This document shows positions 11,406 through 22,605 of a stretch of DNA of 64,000 bases, piece by piece. This stretch comes from Onchidella celtica (taxonomy: Eukaryota; Mollusca; Gastropoda; Systellommatophora; Onchidiidae): positions 34,396,461 through 34,460,460 of the forward strand of contig OZ007574.1 of the NCBI GenBank assembly GCA_963931925.1. The letters are read 5' to 3'. Position 1 is the first letter of the stretch; each line of letters opens with the position of its first letter. A program made the translations under genes and the position numbers. The notes beneath the pieces are model-generated. The model saw only the letters and a program-made list of their open reading frames with translations, was not told where the DNA came from and ran no database searches.

Positions 11406-14400
11406 CTAGCCAAATATGCTGCTCATCACAAAGTCTCGACTAGCATCTTCATCATTACTGCCAAATGTCTTCTTTTGCACTTTAGCTTTTTTCTCTCCCA
11501 AATCATTTAAAACCGCTTTTCTCTTTTCACCCATTTTTTGTGCACGAATTTCATCATCTGTCAGTTTTTGACGCACTCCATCTCCGAATGTCCTCTTTTC
11601 AAATGTTTCACCACGTTTCTCTTTCCTTTTTTTCATTTCAGATAATACTTTAGACTTTTCTAAATTGCTTGTGTAGAAGTTTGTTTGTTTTTTGACTTGG
11701 GATATGTCAGCTCTCATTCTACTCTCATGGGTTGCTCTTTTCAGCTCCCTGTCAGCATTGACATCTGTCCAGGTGAATTTAGGGAGATATTTAATGTTCC
11801 ATATGCAGTTATACCATGGATTTCTTTTCTTGCCTCCAACTTGGACATTATTGAGAGCTAGTGCCACATGTTTGGCAACACTTCTTCTCTTGAATTCAAC
11901 CCATCCTTCTGAGAATAAAAGTCCCTTTTTGTAGGAGTAACTTTTCTCTGGGGGGAAAAAAGAGAGAGAATGCGTCTATCAGAAACAATGAAAGATTGAT
12001 AAAATTAAAACAATCAATTTGTGCGGAACAAATACAGTGGAATCCATGTAAACCAAACTTTGGTAATTCGAATTTCTGCTAAATTGAGGTGATTTTGAAA
12101 TGAGATTTTTTCCCTTCTTTCTCTCTATTAAACATTTACTGCTAATTTGAGTTCGAACCGCGCCAATTCTGATAAATCGGGCTGATCGAGTGCGCTCATC
12201 CACAATGTCAGATTTAATGTGCCAACAATGCGCATACATGAGATGGTGCTCCCATTACATTAGGCCCAGTAAATTTATCGATTGCTGATGTAACCACAAC
12301 AGGTACAGCCAAGACATGGTACAATGTAGAACATAAATTACACATTAAAATACATTATCAAGATACTTGAGGGATATTTTTGTCACTTTCTTGGCTTGAT
12401 AATACTCCCCACACAATGCTTTTCCACAAGTTCATAATGTGACAAAGCAATTAAAATATTTGTTCAACATGGTATACTCATTTACAAGCTGGGCAGTTTT
12501 AATGAGGGAATGAATTGTCTTTTAATTTTTTTATACTTTCTTGTTCATCTCAAGTCACTGATTATTACACCAGATTAATGGAAATAAACTCAATCTGACC
12601 TACATTTTAAACTGTATCTTAAAACCTACTTATTATTATACTGGCCACCTCCCTTGATAATCATAACCCCAGCTTCAGCACGATCACCAAGGTTGCCACT
12701 GATTGCAGGGATTGGCTATTTGTGTACCACCCTAGTTGCTGACTGAGAACATAGATAGCAGATATACAGACAGTATTTTTTTCTGGTCCTATGAAAAAAA
12801 GCATGCACATACTGTGTGCACTCTGCAAGGCAAGGGTATGTCTCTGAACAACGCAGTGTTTGGGTGCAAATGTCTTGCATTACAACCCTGCAATTTTTAT
12901 GCAAATCATAACGTATCAACCTCTCATATTATTGTCGCTTTTAACTTTTGAAGTACATGTATCTGAAAATACTTAATAGTAATACATGTAATGGAAATTT
13001 CTAGGTTGAGTATTTCTTGAATGCCATTATATTAGCAGAATATTTTAGTCCTAAGTCCATGTCCCATGTTCAGTGGACTCATTTGTGTGACAGTCAGCGT
13101 GAAGATTGCCAATGAACAGTCGCTGCTCGCTGTGTTGCCACAAACTTTGATGGCTGAGCAATTTGTGTGATTTTTCTTTATTAAGCATGACATAAACATG
13201 GCAGGACACTTAAGCTTAAAACTGACACCCCCCCCCCCCCCCCCCATATTTGAAGTACTTCTTGTGGCAAGATGCGATTATACAACTTCAATTGTTAAAC
13301 TTAAAGTAATTCATAAAGAAAAAAATATGTATATATGGCTGAGCTTCCATTGCATTTTTTAAGGAACAATCTTCTTCCTCAGATGACTGGCGCAAGATAT
13401 TTACAATAACAAATTACCAAATTTTCAAATGTTGTTAATTCAAATCTTGCCCATTTCTGTGGTGTGACTAAAGTGCCCTTTCATTGAAAGAAAATTTGAT
13501 TCTGTTGCATAGTGAAAAGGATGTATTTTGGGCACAAAATTAAACTGAACACGAAAAGAAGAACTGAAATTCCCCAGAGAAAAACACATGCTGCACAAAA
13601 AAGTGAAAATCAATAATCAGTATTTGATAAGGAATGTGTATGTATGTTTTTGTACAAATGGCAAGATTTCATTAATTAAATACATCTGTCTAGTTTTCCC
13701 TATGGGGTGCGTTACTAAGCTGAATACTGAATAGATCCATGGATTTAGAGTCAAACTAGAATTTTCTTTTGATGGCCCTGAAAGACTTCCAAGTGCAACT
13801 CATGCCAGATTTGCCAGAATGCACTTGTTTCAGATACTCAACACGGCCACTCCTAAATTTGTGTCCTCGTGAGGATCGATTTACCCCCAAAGTTTGGAAT
13901 ATTTCAGGCCATGAGACACATCCCCAAGTTCTCCCCCAAGCTAAGGCCTATCGCCAGCTTTTTATTGTAACGCTACTGATGCTATCCTAAATTAAATTTG
14001 TTGACATACATGTATATACACTAAATCACAAGTTTTATTTTAACCCTCACCCTGCGCGGGGCGGCAATAGACGGTATTGACTTGCAAGCGCTCACGCCAC
14101 ACGGGCGGCAAAAGTCGCCCAGGTTAAGCTGACCGCGCCAGCCGTATTTTCACGCGTCGGGTCACTGACCTTTTTGAGACGTAACCACCGTGTTATTGTT
14201 CACTGCATCTCTTCTAAATCAAATGCATTGTGACATGGACATGTTAACCAGTGAACCACTGGTCGGAATCACAAAGACTAAGCTTTCAAAGGCTCTCCCC
14301 ACACTTTCAAAAGATGTAACATCGACATGCGAACTGTTGCTCAACAAATTTGCAATATTATCTCATTTTCTCACAAGCTGACCACCATCTGGAGTTGTCT

Positions 14401-17400
14401 GTATCTAAGAACCAATCAGAAACAAGCTCTGAAATAATCTTTGCCCCAAATGCCCACATTGGTTTATTAGTATACAGGGTGTCAATCAGGATGAAACCAT
14501 TTGTGTAGGGCTTGGGAGGACGTCGCTTGTTATCATGCTTCGTTCTCACCAAAACTACAGCTGTCAGTTTGGAATCATAAGTCAGATCATTGGTTAGAGA
14601 CTGACAGACTAAGGTTTTGCTGGTTAATTCATTATCAAGCGTGATAAGGCATAGCAGCGAATGTTTTCATACCGATCAATAAAAACCGAACCTCGTGGAC
14701 AGCGTATGTGGTCATCGTCTAGCGGCACGGGTCAGTGACCCCAGACAAGATTCTCCGTGAGTAAGGTCACTGACCGGGCAGCGGGCTTTACGGGTAGCAC
14801 GCGGGGTATGGGTTAAAACCAGAGGTATCAATAATAAAAATAAATAAAATATTGTACCACTAAAATGTAAACTATTGAACTTGTCCTTGTGGCAAAAATG
14901 TCAGCCTTAAGACCAGCAGGTAGGGCCACTGACTCCCTGCTGGGGTAAACCTATGACTTGAAAATAAGCATTGTAACAATGGTCCCCCTGGTATACTGGA
15001 ACAGTGACATGACTGGTTGGTCAGGTGCCAGTATACAGTGGAACTCCATTACAACCAGACCGACGGGACAAAGAAAAAGCCGCACTGTAGCTGAGTCCCG
15101 CTGTAGGCGTACACCAAGAAATCTGGCCTAAGTCTGCGCACATCAGTGAGTATTTAGGCTCTACTGGCGACCCAACTATCATTCACACCATAAACAAGGT
15201 CAAATCAGGCCTCAGGCCTTTATAATCTCAATCTTAAGCTTTATACCAACAAGGTAGACGGTAGTCAGCTATAGTTATGTTTATATACCTACATACTTGG
15301 TGGCAGTAGCCATGTAACTGTATTGTATTACTGTCAATCTACCACCATTTACTCGTGACAAAAATCCTGTTGTAGCCGTGTTGGCCATGGTTGGATCCCG
15401 CTGCAAATGGGTTTTCTTTACATAGATTATTTAGGGGGCAAATCGGGGATTTAAAAAAGTCCCCTTGTAGCCGAGCCCCGCTGTATCCAAGGCCATTATA
15501 AGTGAGCTCTATAGTGTACTGTGACTGTGCTAGATGTTGCATTTTTCAGTTATATATCAATTGTCCCTGCCTATATTGGCCTGCAACTTTCTGACGAATG
15601 ATGAAATAAAATTCTGAATTTCACAGTCCAGCAAGTTCCAGGACATCAAATGAAACAAACAGATGCTGAAAAAAGTTCCATATGTCCCGACCACTTTGAA
15701 CTTTTCCATTTCTTAATAAACAGATTTTCCTTATTTCATGATTGATTTTTGGTTGCAAGTAGTAAGAGGTAGGTTTAGGGATAAGAACAGGGTTTAGGAT
15801 AGGTTTAGGATTAGGGGAGGTATTTGAGTCATACAATAGGGATACTACAAAGCTGCTACTTTAGGAGTACTCCACCATTGGCGCGTTAGTCCTCCCAATG
15901 GATGATTTTATAGCAAATGCGGGGCTTGCCGATTAACACTCCGAACATGAAATATGTGTCTCACTAAAGTTGTGTAACTCATGGACCTCCTTCCAGGATT
16001 AGGAATAGGGTGGGGGATAGTCTTGAACATGAAACTCTTTCCCAAATCATCTAAAATGTGTAAATAACTCCCCTCCCCTTCCCCAAACAAAAAATTGTAA
16101 GCAATGTTTGTAGTTTACCGGTACCGGGTAGTTATTATATGTATTATTCCCCGAATCCATTTTGGCTCTGGGGAAGATTTCATGATGTATATAGGGTGAC
16201 TGCCAGACTCACATTTTCATTTTCCCGGGGGATTATGCAACAGCAAAAACATCCAAAAATGACCTTCATTCACTTAAAACAATGTAAAAGTTATTAATTA
16301 TGAGCCGTTTTCTCAAGGTGCCATGGATCTATTTTAGATATTTTTGTAACAGATGCCAATCTGAACTTTCTTTAGGTAGGCATGGGAGTAACTAAAATTG
16401 TAAAATTAAGCAAAAAAAGGAAGCCGGTCTGTCTGATGCTTCAATCATTCAATGCTAGAATTATTAAAATCAGATAAACTGAGAATCTTCCACTTCCAGT
16501 GGGTACTAACCACTATTTACTAATATCACAAAACTAGCTTTTTTTTTTAGACTGAAAGTGAAACTGTTTCTTTTCTTCATCAGATAAAGACTTCTTAATA
16601 TCTTTGTAACAGCATTTCTTACAAACCAACTATGTATCAATGGGATACAGGAAGATATTTTTTTTTAAAAATTCACTAAAATCTGGAAGCTATAAAATCT
16701 GGGGTTTTAGACACTCAACAGATGCATCCACAAGAAAAATATCATAACTGTGTGGAAAAAAAAAAAAAAAAGGCTAGATACATCTACAACACAGCCACTG
16801 CCACCCTCTCCCTCCCCCATGGCTGAAAATGAGAGTAAAAAATGCTATTGTCTGGTCTAATAAATAGTGAATACAACACCCCCCCCCCCCCCCAGAGATC
16901 TGGGTAGTGGGTGTGTGTACGTGAAACATTTTCTACAAAGCTGAAGAAAATCTAGAGACAATAATAATTATTTTGACCCTGATTCTTTTAAAGCAGTCCA
17001 GTCAGCCCAACCTGGCATTTCAAGGCCATAAAAACCTGTCGCCTGCTGGGACGCCATTGAAACTCTTTGGCTTATAGGACATAATGTTTTTCAAACTGCG
17101 CTGGACCTCTGAAAGATGCCTGGCCCGGGTATGTAGACAAGCTACCGTCCCTTCTTCACCCTCCTACACTTGCATCAGGTGGTGCCAAGCCCTGTAAAAT
17201 CGCCTATCAACAGTGACCGAGAGTGAGTAGTCTGACACCTTTGTAGACCTGCCGGCGCCAACTGTCTTTACTTTGTGTCCCGTGAAAATGACTGGATTCG
17301 AATTATGTAGTCTAGTTAAAAAAATTATGGCCACGCGTGTTCCCTCGGAAAAAACTTCACTGATATAGATCCAGTGATAAGTGCAAGCTTATTGCTACCT

Positions 17401-20400
17401 CTCGTCAGCTCAATTTATTTCAAATTAATAATTCTAGTTACTACATGACTCATTGCAAAATAAGAACAGCCCAAATCTACCTGCCAAAGTACAGTTTTTA
17501 AACTGCATATAGCTATTTAAATGTGCAAAGCTGAATACTACTCAATGAAGGAAAGTTGTTCGTCACATCGAAGTTGTGTGATATGTCATGTGTACACATT
17601 TCTTTCTTTTGTTTCAGTTTATTAGAATTAGTGCCCTTGATTTAACAATGGCCATTGTTTTTGTCAGTGTGCACACGAAAAGTCGGACGCAAACTCACTA
17701 ATATCGACCATAATGCGCCTTAGCCCACGCCAATACCGATTTTCAGCCTAATTTCTTTATTATTGGTGAAGATGCGACTGTTGGAACAGCCACATGCACT
17801 TTTACAGCATGTAATTATCTAAATAGATCCTCGAAATAACAGTGTGCACACACGGACAACAAAAACCCTCGAAAAGAAAATAAACTGATTTAAAGTTAAA
17901 AAAAAACTATCTTCGCATTTTTATTGCCCAAAATCGAATAGTAAATTCTTTATCTTTATGAAATGATGTGTTTTAAACCTCTAAGATACCATTATTGGTC
18001 ACAATTTGACAGTTCATAACAGGGTACAAACACAGGTAGATTTGGGCTGTTCTTATTTTGCACTGACTCACATTCACGATATAGATGCTATATTATTCTT
18101 GGCTATCATTAGTATCAATTATGCTCATAAGCAGTGCATCAGCAAATCTCCAGTCCGTTTGTAAAGTTACTCTGAAAAGTGATTTCTTTTTTTTTTTCAG
18201 ACCGTGCGGTGGCCCTTCCAACAGACGTCTCACCCAGGCTGACAGATGGTCTCCATTCCTCTTTTGTGCCCTCACTCCCTATTAGGTGTCACCAAACTTC
18301 ATGTAACATCTCCGATGGACATCAAAGTGTGACACTCCCGTAGACATGCTGGCGCCGACTAGTTTAAAACTACACTTTTCGCGGAAAAACAACTGAATAG
18401 GCACTACCGCCGCATGCGTCTCTATATGACTCATTGCAAAATAAGAACAGCCCAAATCTACCTGCCAAAGTATAGTTTTTAAACTGCATATAGCTATTTA
18501 AATGTGCAAAACTGAATACTACTCAATGAAGGAAAGTTGTTCGTCACATCGAAGTTGTGTGATATGTCATGTGTACACATTTCTTTCTTTTGTTTCAGTT
18601 TATTAGAATTAGTGCCCTTGATTTAACAATGGCCATTGTTTTTGTCAGTCTGCACACGAAAAGTCGGATGCAAACTCATTAATATCGACCATAATGCGCC
18701 TTAGCCCACGCCAATACCGATTTTCATCCTAATTTCTTTATTATTGGTGAAGATGCGACTGTTGGAACAGGCACATGCACTTTTACAGTTTTACAGCATG
18801 TAATTATCTAAATAGATCCACGAAATAACACTGTGCACACACGGACAACAAAAACCCTCGAAAAGAAAATAAACTGATTTAAAGTGAAAAAAAAACGATC
18901 TTCGCATTTTTATTGCCCAAAATCGAACAGTAAATTCTTTATCTTTAATGTCTTTATGAAATGATGTGTTTTAAACCTCTAACTTCTAAGATACAGTGCA
19001 CTCTCCCGATAACGACATGGCTCGGGACCAGAGGTGCATGTCGTTATCGGGAACATGTCGTTATTCGGAGATTTTCAAGATGGGGAATCTCGTACTTCTC
19101 AGCGATCTGTTTCTTGGTTAATGTCTTTGTGTCCACATCAGCCAGAATTTGCAGCTTGGCATCTATTGTCAGTATCTTTCTTTTTTTAACAGCAGCTGTC
19201 GACATCTTGGGGTGCGTTATTGTTCTCGGGTGAATACAATCGATTCAGCGGTCAGCGATGTGATGACTGACTCATTTAATGCGCGTCACCCTTTTTGTTC
19301 CGACGACAATAGACACAGGTGTGTTTTCATTGGCCGATAACAAAGCGATCTCATTGGCCGATAACAAAGCGATCTCATTGGCTATGAGGTGCCTCTGGTA
19401 GGACATTTCATTGGTCGGAAAAGAAGTGTTTTTATTGGCTCAGAGAATGAAATGAAACTGACCGGAAACAATATTTTAGCTATTTTTATTTTTGTATCTA
19501 GCAAAGTCACAGCCGATTATTGCTAACTCAATGTCGTTATCCGGAGAGTGGTCTAAAAAGTATGTCGCTATTTAGAGTTTTATTACTAATAACATATAGT
19601 AAAAAAATCGGGACCGGGGGTCAATGTCGTTATCGGGAGAATGTCGTTATTCGGAGATGTCGTAATCGGGAGAGTGCACTGTACCATTATTGGTCACAAT
19701 TTAATTGACAGTTCATAACAGGGTACAAACACAGGTAGATTTGGGCTGTTCTTACTTTGCAGTGACTCCAATTACTAATCCCCCCCAACAACCCAAATGG
19801 GAAACCTCTACGCCTCTGCCTGTCATAATCACGCTGTTGCCGTCAAGACCAGGGGAGGAGTTTCATTTGAGTTACATAGGGATCCAAGTATGCCACTTTA
19901 AGAGTGTCCATGAGCGGGGGGTTGCATGGGGGCAGTACTCCCCTGACGAGTTAGTCAATTGGATGGTTGTTTTTACAGTAGCCTAACTGCGGGGCTCGGC
20001 GATTAAAACACTCAGAACATGAAATTATGAGCCTGACTAAAGTTAGTCATATGGTACTCCCCTCCTCCCAAGACCAGTGACGCTACCGGTAATTTCATGT
20101 GATCTGCAAAATTATTTCGCCTTGCATTTTTCCCGCGTCAAGAACCATCTCGCGCACAAATCCCGTGGAAAAACAATTTTTTTCAAATTTCCAGGGTCCC
20201 TGGGAATCATGGGGCCTGGCAGACACTCTGTGTATAGTTCAACTTGGGTCAACTGCGTATGTAGATCTAGATCTAGAGATATTAATCTAGCCTAGAACTA
20301 GATCTAGATCTAGATTTAGACTATGAGTATTAGAGTTAGACTACTAGTGAGTACTACAGCACTAGGCTTACCGTGGGGTTGAAAAAAAGTTCGGTTAACT

Positions 20401-20555
20401 TCTCCGAATTCCTCAAACACATTTCTCAGTTTCTGAACGCTCATATAATCTGGCACTGTGCTCAAATAAATGATGCCTGCTTTCTCTTCCCGTGTGCTAG
20501 GCGTAGCTTTACGGGCCCCCTTTTCTCTCCTTCCGTTGTCGTCCTGATCTTCCAT
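11406..20555 (-). CDS. ABT1: ABT1/Esf2-like RNA-binding protein (ribosome biogenesis)
   Basis: Two exons join in phase: exon 1 at 20555-20372 (61 codons plus one base, donor GTAAGC) and exon 2 at 11947-11406 (acceptor after a pyrimidine tract). The product is about 241 aa. Exon 1 starts the RRM (GIIYLSTVPDYMSV.. FEEFGEVNR.FFQ). Exon 2 carries the second RRM half (EGWVEFK..VAKHVAL) and the conserved family block WYNCIWNIKYLPKFTW, then a Lys/Glu-rich tail. ABT1 (yeast Esf2) is a nucleolar factor of 18S rRNA processing in the SSU processome; mammalian ABT1 was also described as a basal-transcription activator. Relatives usually have a basic stretch between the two RRM halves that is missing from this join, so one small phase-1 exon may be hidden in the 8.4-kb intron. 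The start is the ATG at 20553-20555. The gene is divergent from the CUB/LDLa receptor. Confidence 0.85.
12035..12200. mobile_element. pogo/Tigger-type element end (partial)
   Basis: After a TA at 12033-12034 comes CAGTGGAATCCATGTAAACC, then repeated AATTCGAA/AATTTGAGTTCGAA words. This layout is typical of pogo-like (Tc1/mariner superfamily) termini. No matching right end was found, so it appears truncated. It lies in the ABT1 intron. Confidence 0.4.
12210..14039. other. ABT1 intron sequence, nothing recognised
   Basis: AT-rich intron with a C run at 13230-13246. Small frames at 12716-12951 and 13769-13990 show no domain. I looked for a small basic exon on the minus strand and could not identify one. 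Confidence 0.35.
14044..14812. mobile_element. TTAA-flanked piggyBac-like element, family 2, copy 1
   Basis: Flanked by TTAA at 14040-14043 and 14813-14816. The left end CCCTCACCCTGCG pairs with the reversed right end CCCATACCCCGCG. A second copy at 22606-23383 shares the interior (for example GGGTCACTGACC, TATCTCATTTTCTCACAAGC and TTCATACCGAT). At 769 bp it cannot encode a transposase. It lies in the ABT1 intron. Confidence 0.75.
15036..15516. mobile_element. degenerate pogo/Tigger-type MITE
   Basis: TA (15034-15035) precedes CAGTGGAACTCCATTACAACC. The right end, read backwards, is CACTATAGAGCTCACTTATAATGGCC-like and is followed by TA at 15517-15518. Just inside, GTAGC(T/C)GAG(T/C)CCCGCTGTA occurs near both ends. 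The termini are diverged, so this is an old copy. Confidence 0.45.
15820..15995 (+). repeat. diverged dispersed repeat, copy 1
   Basis: Shares ordered blocks with 19860-20045: TGAGT(C/T)ACAT-like, ACTTTA(G/A)GAGT, GCGGGGCT(T/C)G(C/G)CGATTAA, ACACTC(C/A)GAACATGAAAT and GACTAAAGTT. Same orientation; unclassified. Confidence 0.5.
17454..18062. mobile_element. 0.6-kb inverted-repeat element, copy A
   Basis: The first 30 bases (starting TGCAAAATAAGAACAGCCC) are perfectly inverted at the last 30. TGACTCA lies one base outside each end (17446-17452 and 18064-18070). Copy B at 18435-19761 is nearly identical apart from small indels and a large insertion. The interior has no coding frame. It behaves like a non-autonomous DNA transposon. 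TGACTCA could be a target duplication or part of the ends, because copy B has the same left flank. Confidence 0.75.
18435..19761. mobile_element. 0.6-kb inverted-repeat element, copy B, interrupted
   Basis: Second copy of the element at 17454-18062, in the same orientation about 370 bp downstream, with the same 30-base ends (one mismatch at the right). TGACTCA precedes it (18427-18433) and TGACTCC follows. Removing the Tigger-type insertion (18994-19681 plus one TA) restores collinearity with copy A. The short sequences upstream of the two copies also share weak blocks such as GGCGCC(A/G)ACT, so an old tandem duplication is possible. Confidence 0.75.
18994..19681 (-). mobile_element. internally deleted Tigger (pogo) transposon
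   Basis: Perfect ends CAGTGCACTCTCCCGAT / ATCGGGAGAGTGCACTG flanked by TA (18992-18993, 19682-19683). Copy A of the host repeat has one TA at the same place, giving an empty-site comparison. On the minus strand, from 19206 down, a Met-started reading has KKRKILTIDAKLQIL and LTKKQIAEKYEIP, the DNA-binding start of Tigger/CENP-B-type transposases. The catalytic part is absent. A 26-bp direct repeat (CATTGGCCGATAACAAAGCG unit, twice) lies at 19330-19382. Confidence 0.85.
19860..20045 (+). repeat. diverged dispersed repeat, copy 2
   Basis: Partner of 15820-15995, with the shared block order given there. It lies in the ABT1 intron. Confidence 0.5.
20262..20325. repeat. CTAGAT repeat cluster 1
   Basis: Overlapping AGATCTAGATC words just inside ABT1 intron 1. 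The hexamer CTAGAT and its complement ATCTAG overlap, so each run is nearly palindromic. Similar clusters occur at 21467-21502 and 22138-22193. Confidence 0.7.
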
Positions 20556-20599
20556 GCTTTCCTCTAGCTTTCTACTAACTACTTCCTAAACAATAATTG

Positions 20600-21465
20600 G
20601 AATGAAATGAACTTTCCACAATGAAGATTTTCTTCCAGGGAAGAATATCCGGTTCAGTTAAAAATAGTTTTCAAAATACCAGATTGGGTAGCACTTTAAA
20701 AAAAAAAAAGCCCTTCCCATAGGTTATTACCTATTTTCTATTTCTTATTATCAGCAATCGTGCTTTTACACGGAAAAGGTCATTTTTATACTGTACAGAC
20801 AGGCCAGCATAATATCCATTTGTGACAAATTTACTATTTCGGGCATTGAAGCAATCGTCAATCTAGACGCAATGAGACCAGAGCAAGGAATCAGATGGTT
20901 CGAACCGTGGGAGGAATACACTTTAGATCATTAAATCTAGATTGACAATGTTTTGTTTTCAATCATGAACTGAGAGCAGAAGTGTTGGAAATGTGTTGTT
21001 TTCTCCACTGAATGCCTTTTCTTACTGCAATGAACTTCGGAAGTTGGCGATGAGGGGAAGAACAGGGCTTAGTGCAATAATAAATGCTGTTTTCTCTGTT
21101 TATCTTAATTACATGATAAACAATTTATATTGGCTTAATGCAAAGTGCTATCGCGGTCCGGCTAATAAGTACAATCACCATTATTTTCTTACAGCGTCTG
21201 AAGGCATCTTAGAACTTTCGTTAGGTCTACCAATTTGTATGTTCAGAAAATCTGGCAGATTTTGGTTTCCTGTGACAGTAACTAAAACGGAACCTTATCA
21301 TATCCTGGTAGAGTAACTGTCGAAAAACACATTGATCCCTCTAGAATGAACAACATTTAATAAATCAACGATGGGTAAGATGTTTAAGATATTTGTGAAA
21401 ATTCAAATCCACACATTTTCACTGATTTGGCTATCGATCACTTCTTGCACTGTTGGCCATTGAGA
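20600..21465. other. ABT1 upstream/intergenic sequence
   Basis: Should hold the ABT1 promoter and 5' UTR, but no TATA box or named element was identified. A 107-codon plus-strand frame at 20993-21316 has no recognisable domain and is not called. Confidence 0.35.
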
Positions 21466-21466
21466 C

Positions 21467-21502
21467 TTCTAGATCTAGCCTAGATCTAGAATCTAGATCT
21501 AC
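21467..21502. repeat. CTAGAT repeat cluster 2
   Basis: TCTAGATCTAG-type repeats ending next to the foldback element at 21520. Confidence 0.65.
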
Positions 21503-21519
21503 TCAGAGAGTCAGACCAG

Positions 21520-21974
21520 GGCACTACCGGATAAGTGCGGTCCCTATCTTGCCCACTTCATTTCCTCCTTAGTTAACGGAAGGACTTCCGAATGCGATGT
21601 TCGAGCGAAAACAATACATAGCTACCCCGGCGGCTTTCCCTGATATGTCAATCTGTCTACTGCCCAGACGAACATCGGCCTACGGCCTCGATGATACAAA
21701 CTGACTAGACCCTCACGTCGTTACATTATAATACATAATTACATATCAATCTGACAATCGACTGGTATAGCCTAGGTAAGTTGGGGTGGGAACAACCGAA
21801 AATGTAACGACGTGAGGGTCTAGTCAGTTTGTATCATCGAGGCCGTAGGCCGATGTTCGTCTGGGCAGTAGTCAGATTGACATATCAGGGAAAGCCGCCG
21901 GGGTAGCTATGTATTGTTTTCGCTCGAACGATGGAACGCGGGCAAGATAGGGACCGCACTTATCCGGTAGTGCC
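21520..21974. mobile_element. foldback DNA element with 8-bp target duplication
   Basis: CAGACCAG occurs on both sides (21512-21519, 21975-21982). The element begins GGCACTACCGGATAAGTG and ends with its reverse complement. The arms run 21520-21727 and 21801-21974, nearly identical apart from about 35 extra bases in the left arm (near 21563-21598). The loop is about 73 bp. Eight-bp duplications occur in hAT, P and Merlin groups; the GG start does not decide between them. No coding capacity. Confidence 0.8.
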
Positions 21975-22137
21975 CAGACCAGGCTAACTAGAGGCCTAAT
22001 TTTTTTATTTTTTTTTGTTCCTTTCTTTGCCCTGCTTTAAGTGTATGATATTGAAAATGTTACCTTTGGCGTCCCATTCATCAGATTATCTTGGCACCTT
22101 TGGGCCAGCTTTTGACACATCAAATTGGGCACAGGCG

Positions 22138-22193
22138 CTAGATCTAGATAGAGCTACTAGAATTCTAGATCTAGAATCTAGATCTAGATCTAG
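22138..22193. repeat. CTAGAT repeat cluster 3
   Basis: A run of AGATCTAGATCTAGA-type words directly before the element at 22204. Confidence 0.7.
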
Positions 22194-22203
22194 ACCTGGT
22201 TCT

Positions 22204-22441
22204 GGGAGGTCTTCCGCCCGTCCGCGCCAGTCAAGAAAACACAACTACCCCAGCCCCATTTCGCCTGATTAGTCAATCTGACTACCGCCCATTGATACAA
22301 ACTGACTAGACCCTCACGCCCCCAGGTCCATCTGACCATTCCATGTGTTGTGAGTTTAAATTGATAACAATGACAATGTGTAAACGTGAGCTTTACTTAA
22401 TAGCGGTAAAAATTATGGCGCGGACGGGCGGAAGACCTCCC
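22204..22441. mobile_element. 238-bp inverted-repeat MITE
   Basis: The first 26 bases (GGGAGGTCTTCCGCCCGTCC..) are perfectly inverted at 22416-22441. The interior (about 22240-22321) matches part of the arm of the 21520 element, including GTCAATCTGACTAC and GATACAAACTGACTAGACCC, although the outer ends differ. No clear target duplication was seen. Confidence 0.7.
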
Positions 22442-22605
22442 GAATTAAGGATTTATATAAGACTAGGAGTAGGGATAAGGACAGAGTTATAGGTTTAGGA
22501 TAGGTTAACTGGTTGGTCAGGACGTACAAACTCTATCCAGCAAAAGTAAGTACTGTAGCTAAGTAGGCAAGTAATCACCTCTAGAGCAAGTCAGTGGATA
22601 ATTAA

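Noticed and set aside
20993-21316. 107-codon plus-strand frame
   Set aside because: No domain, no splice support, and located in intergenic DNA upstream of ABT1.
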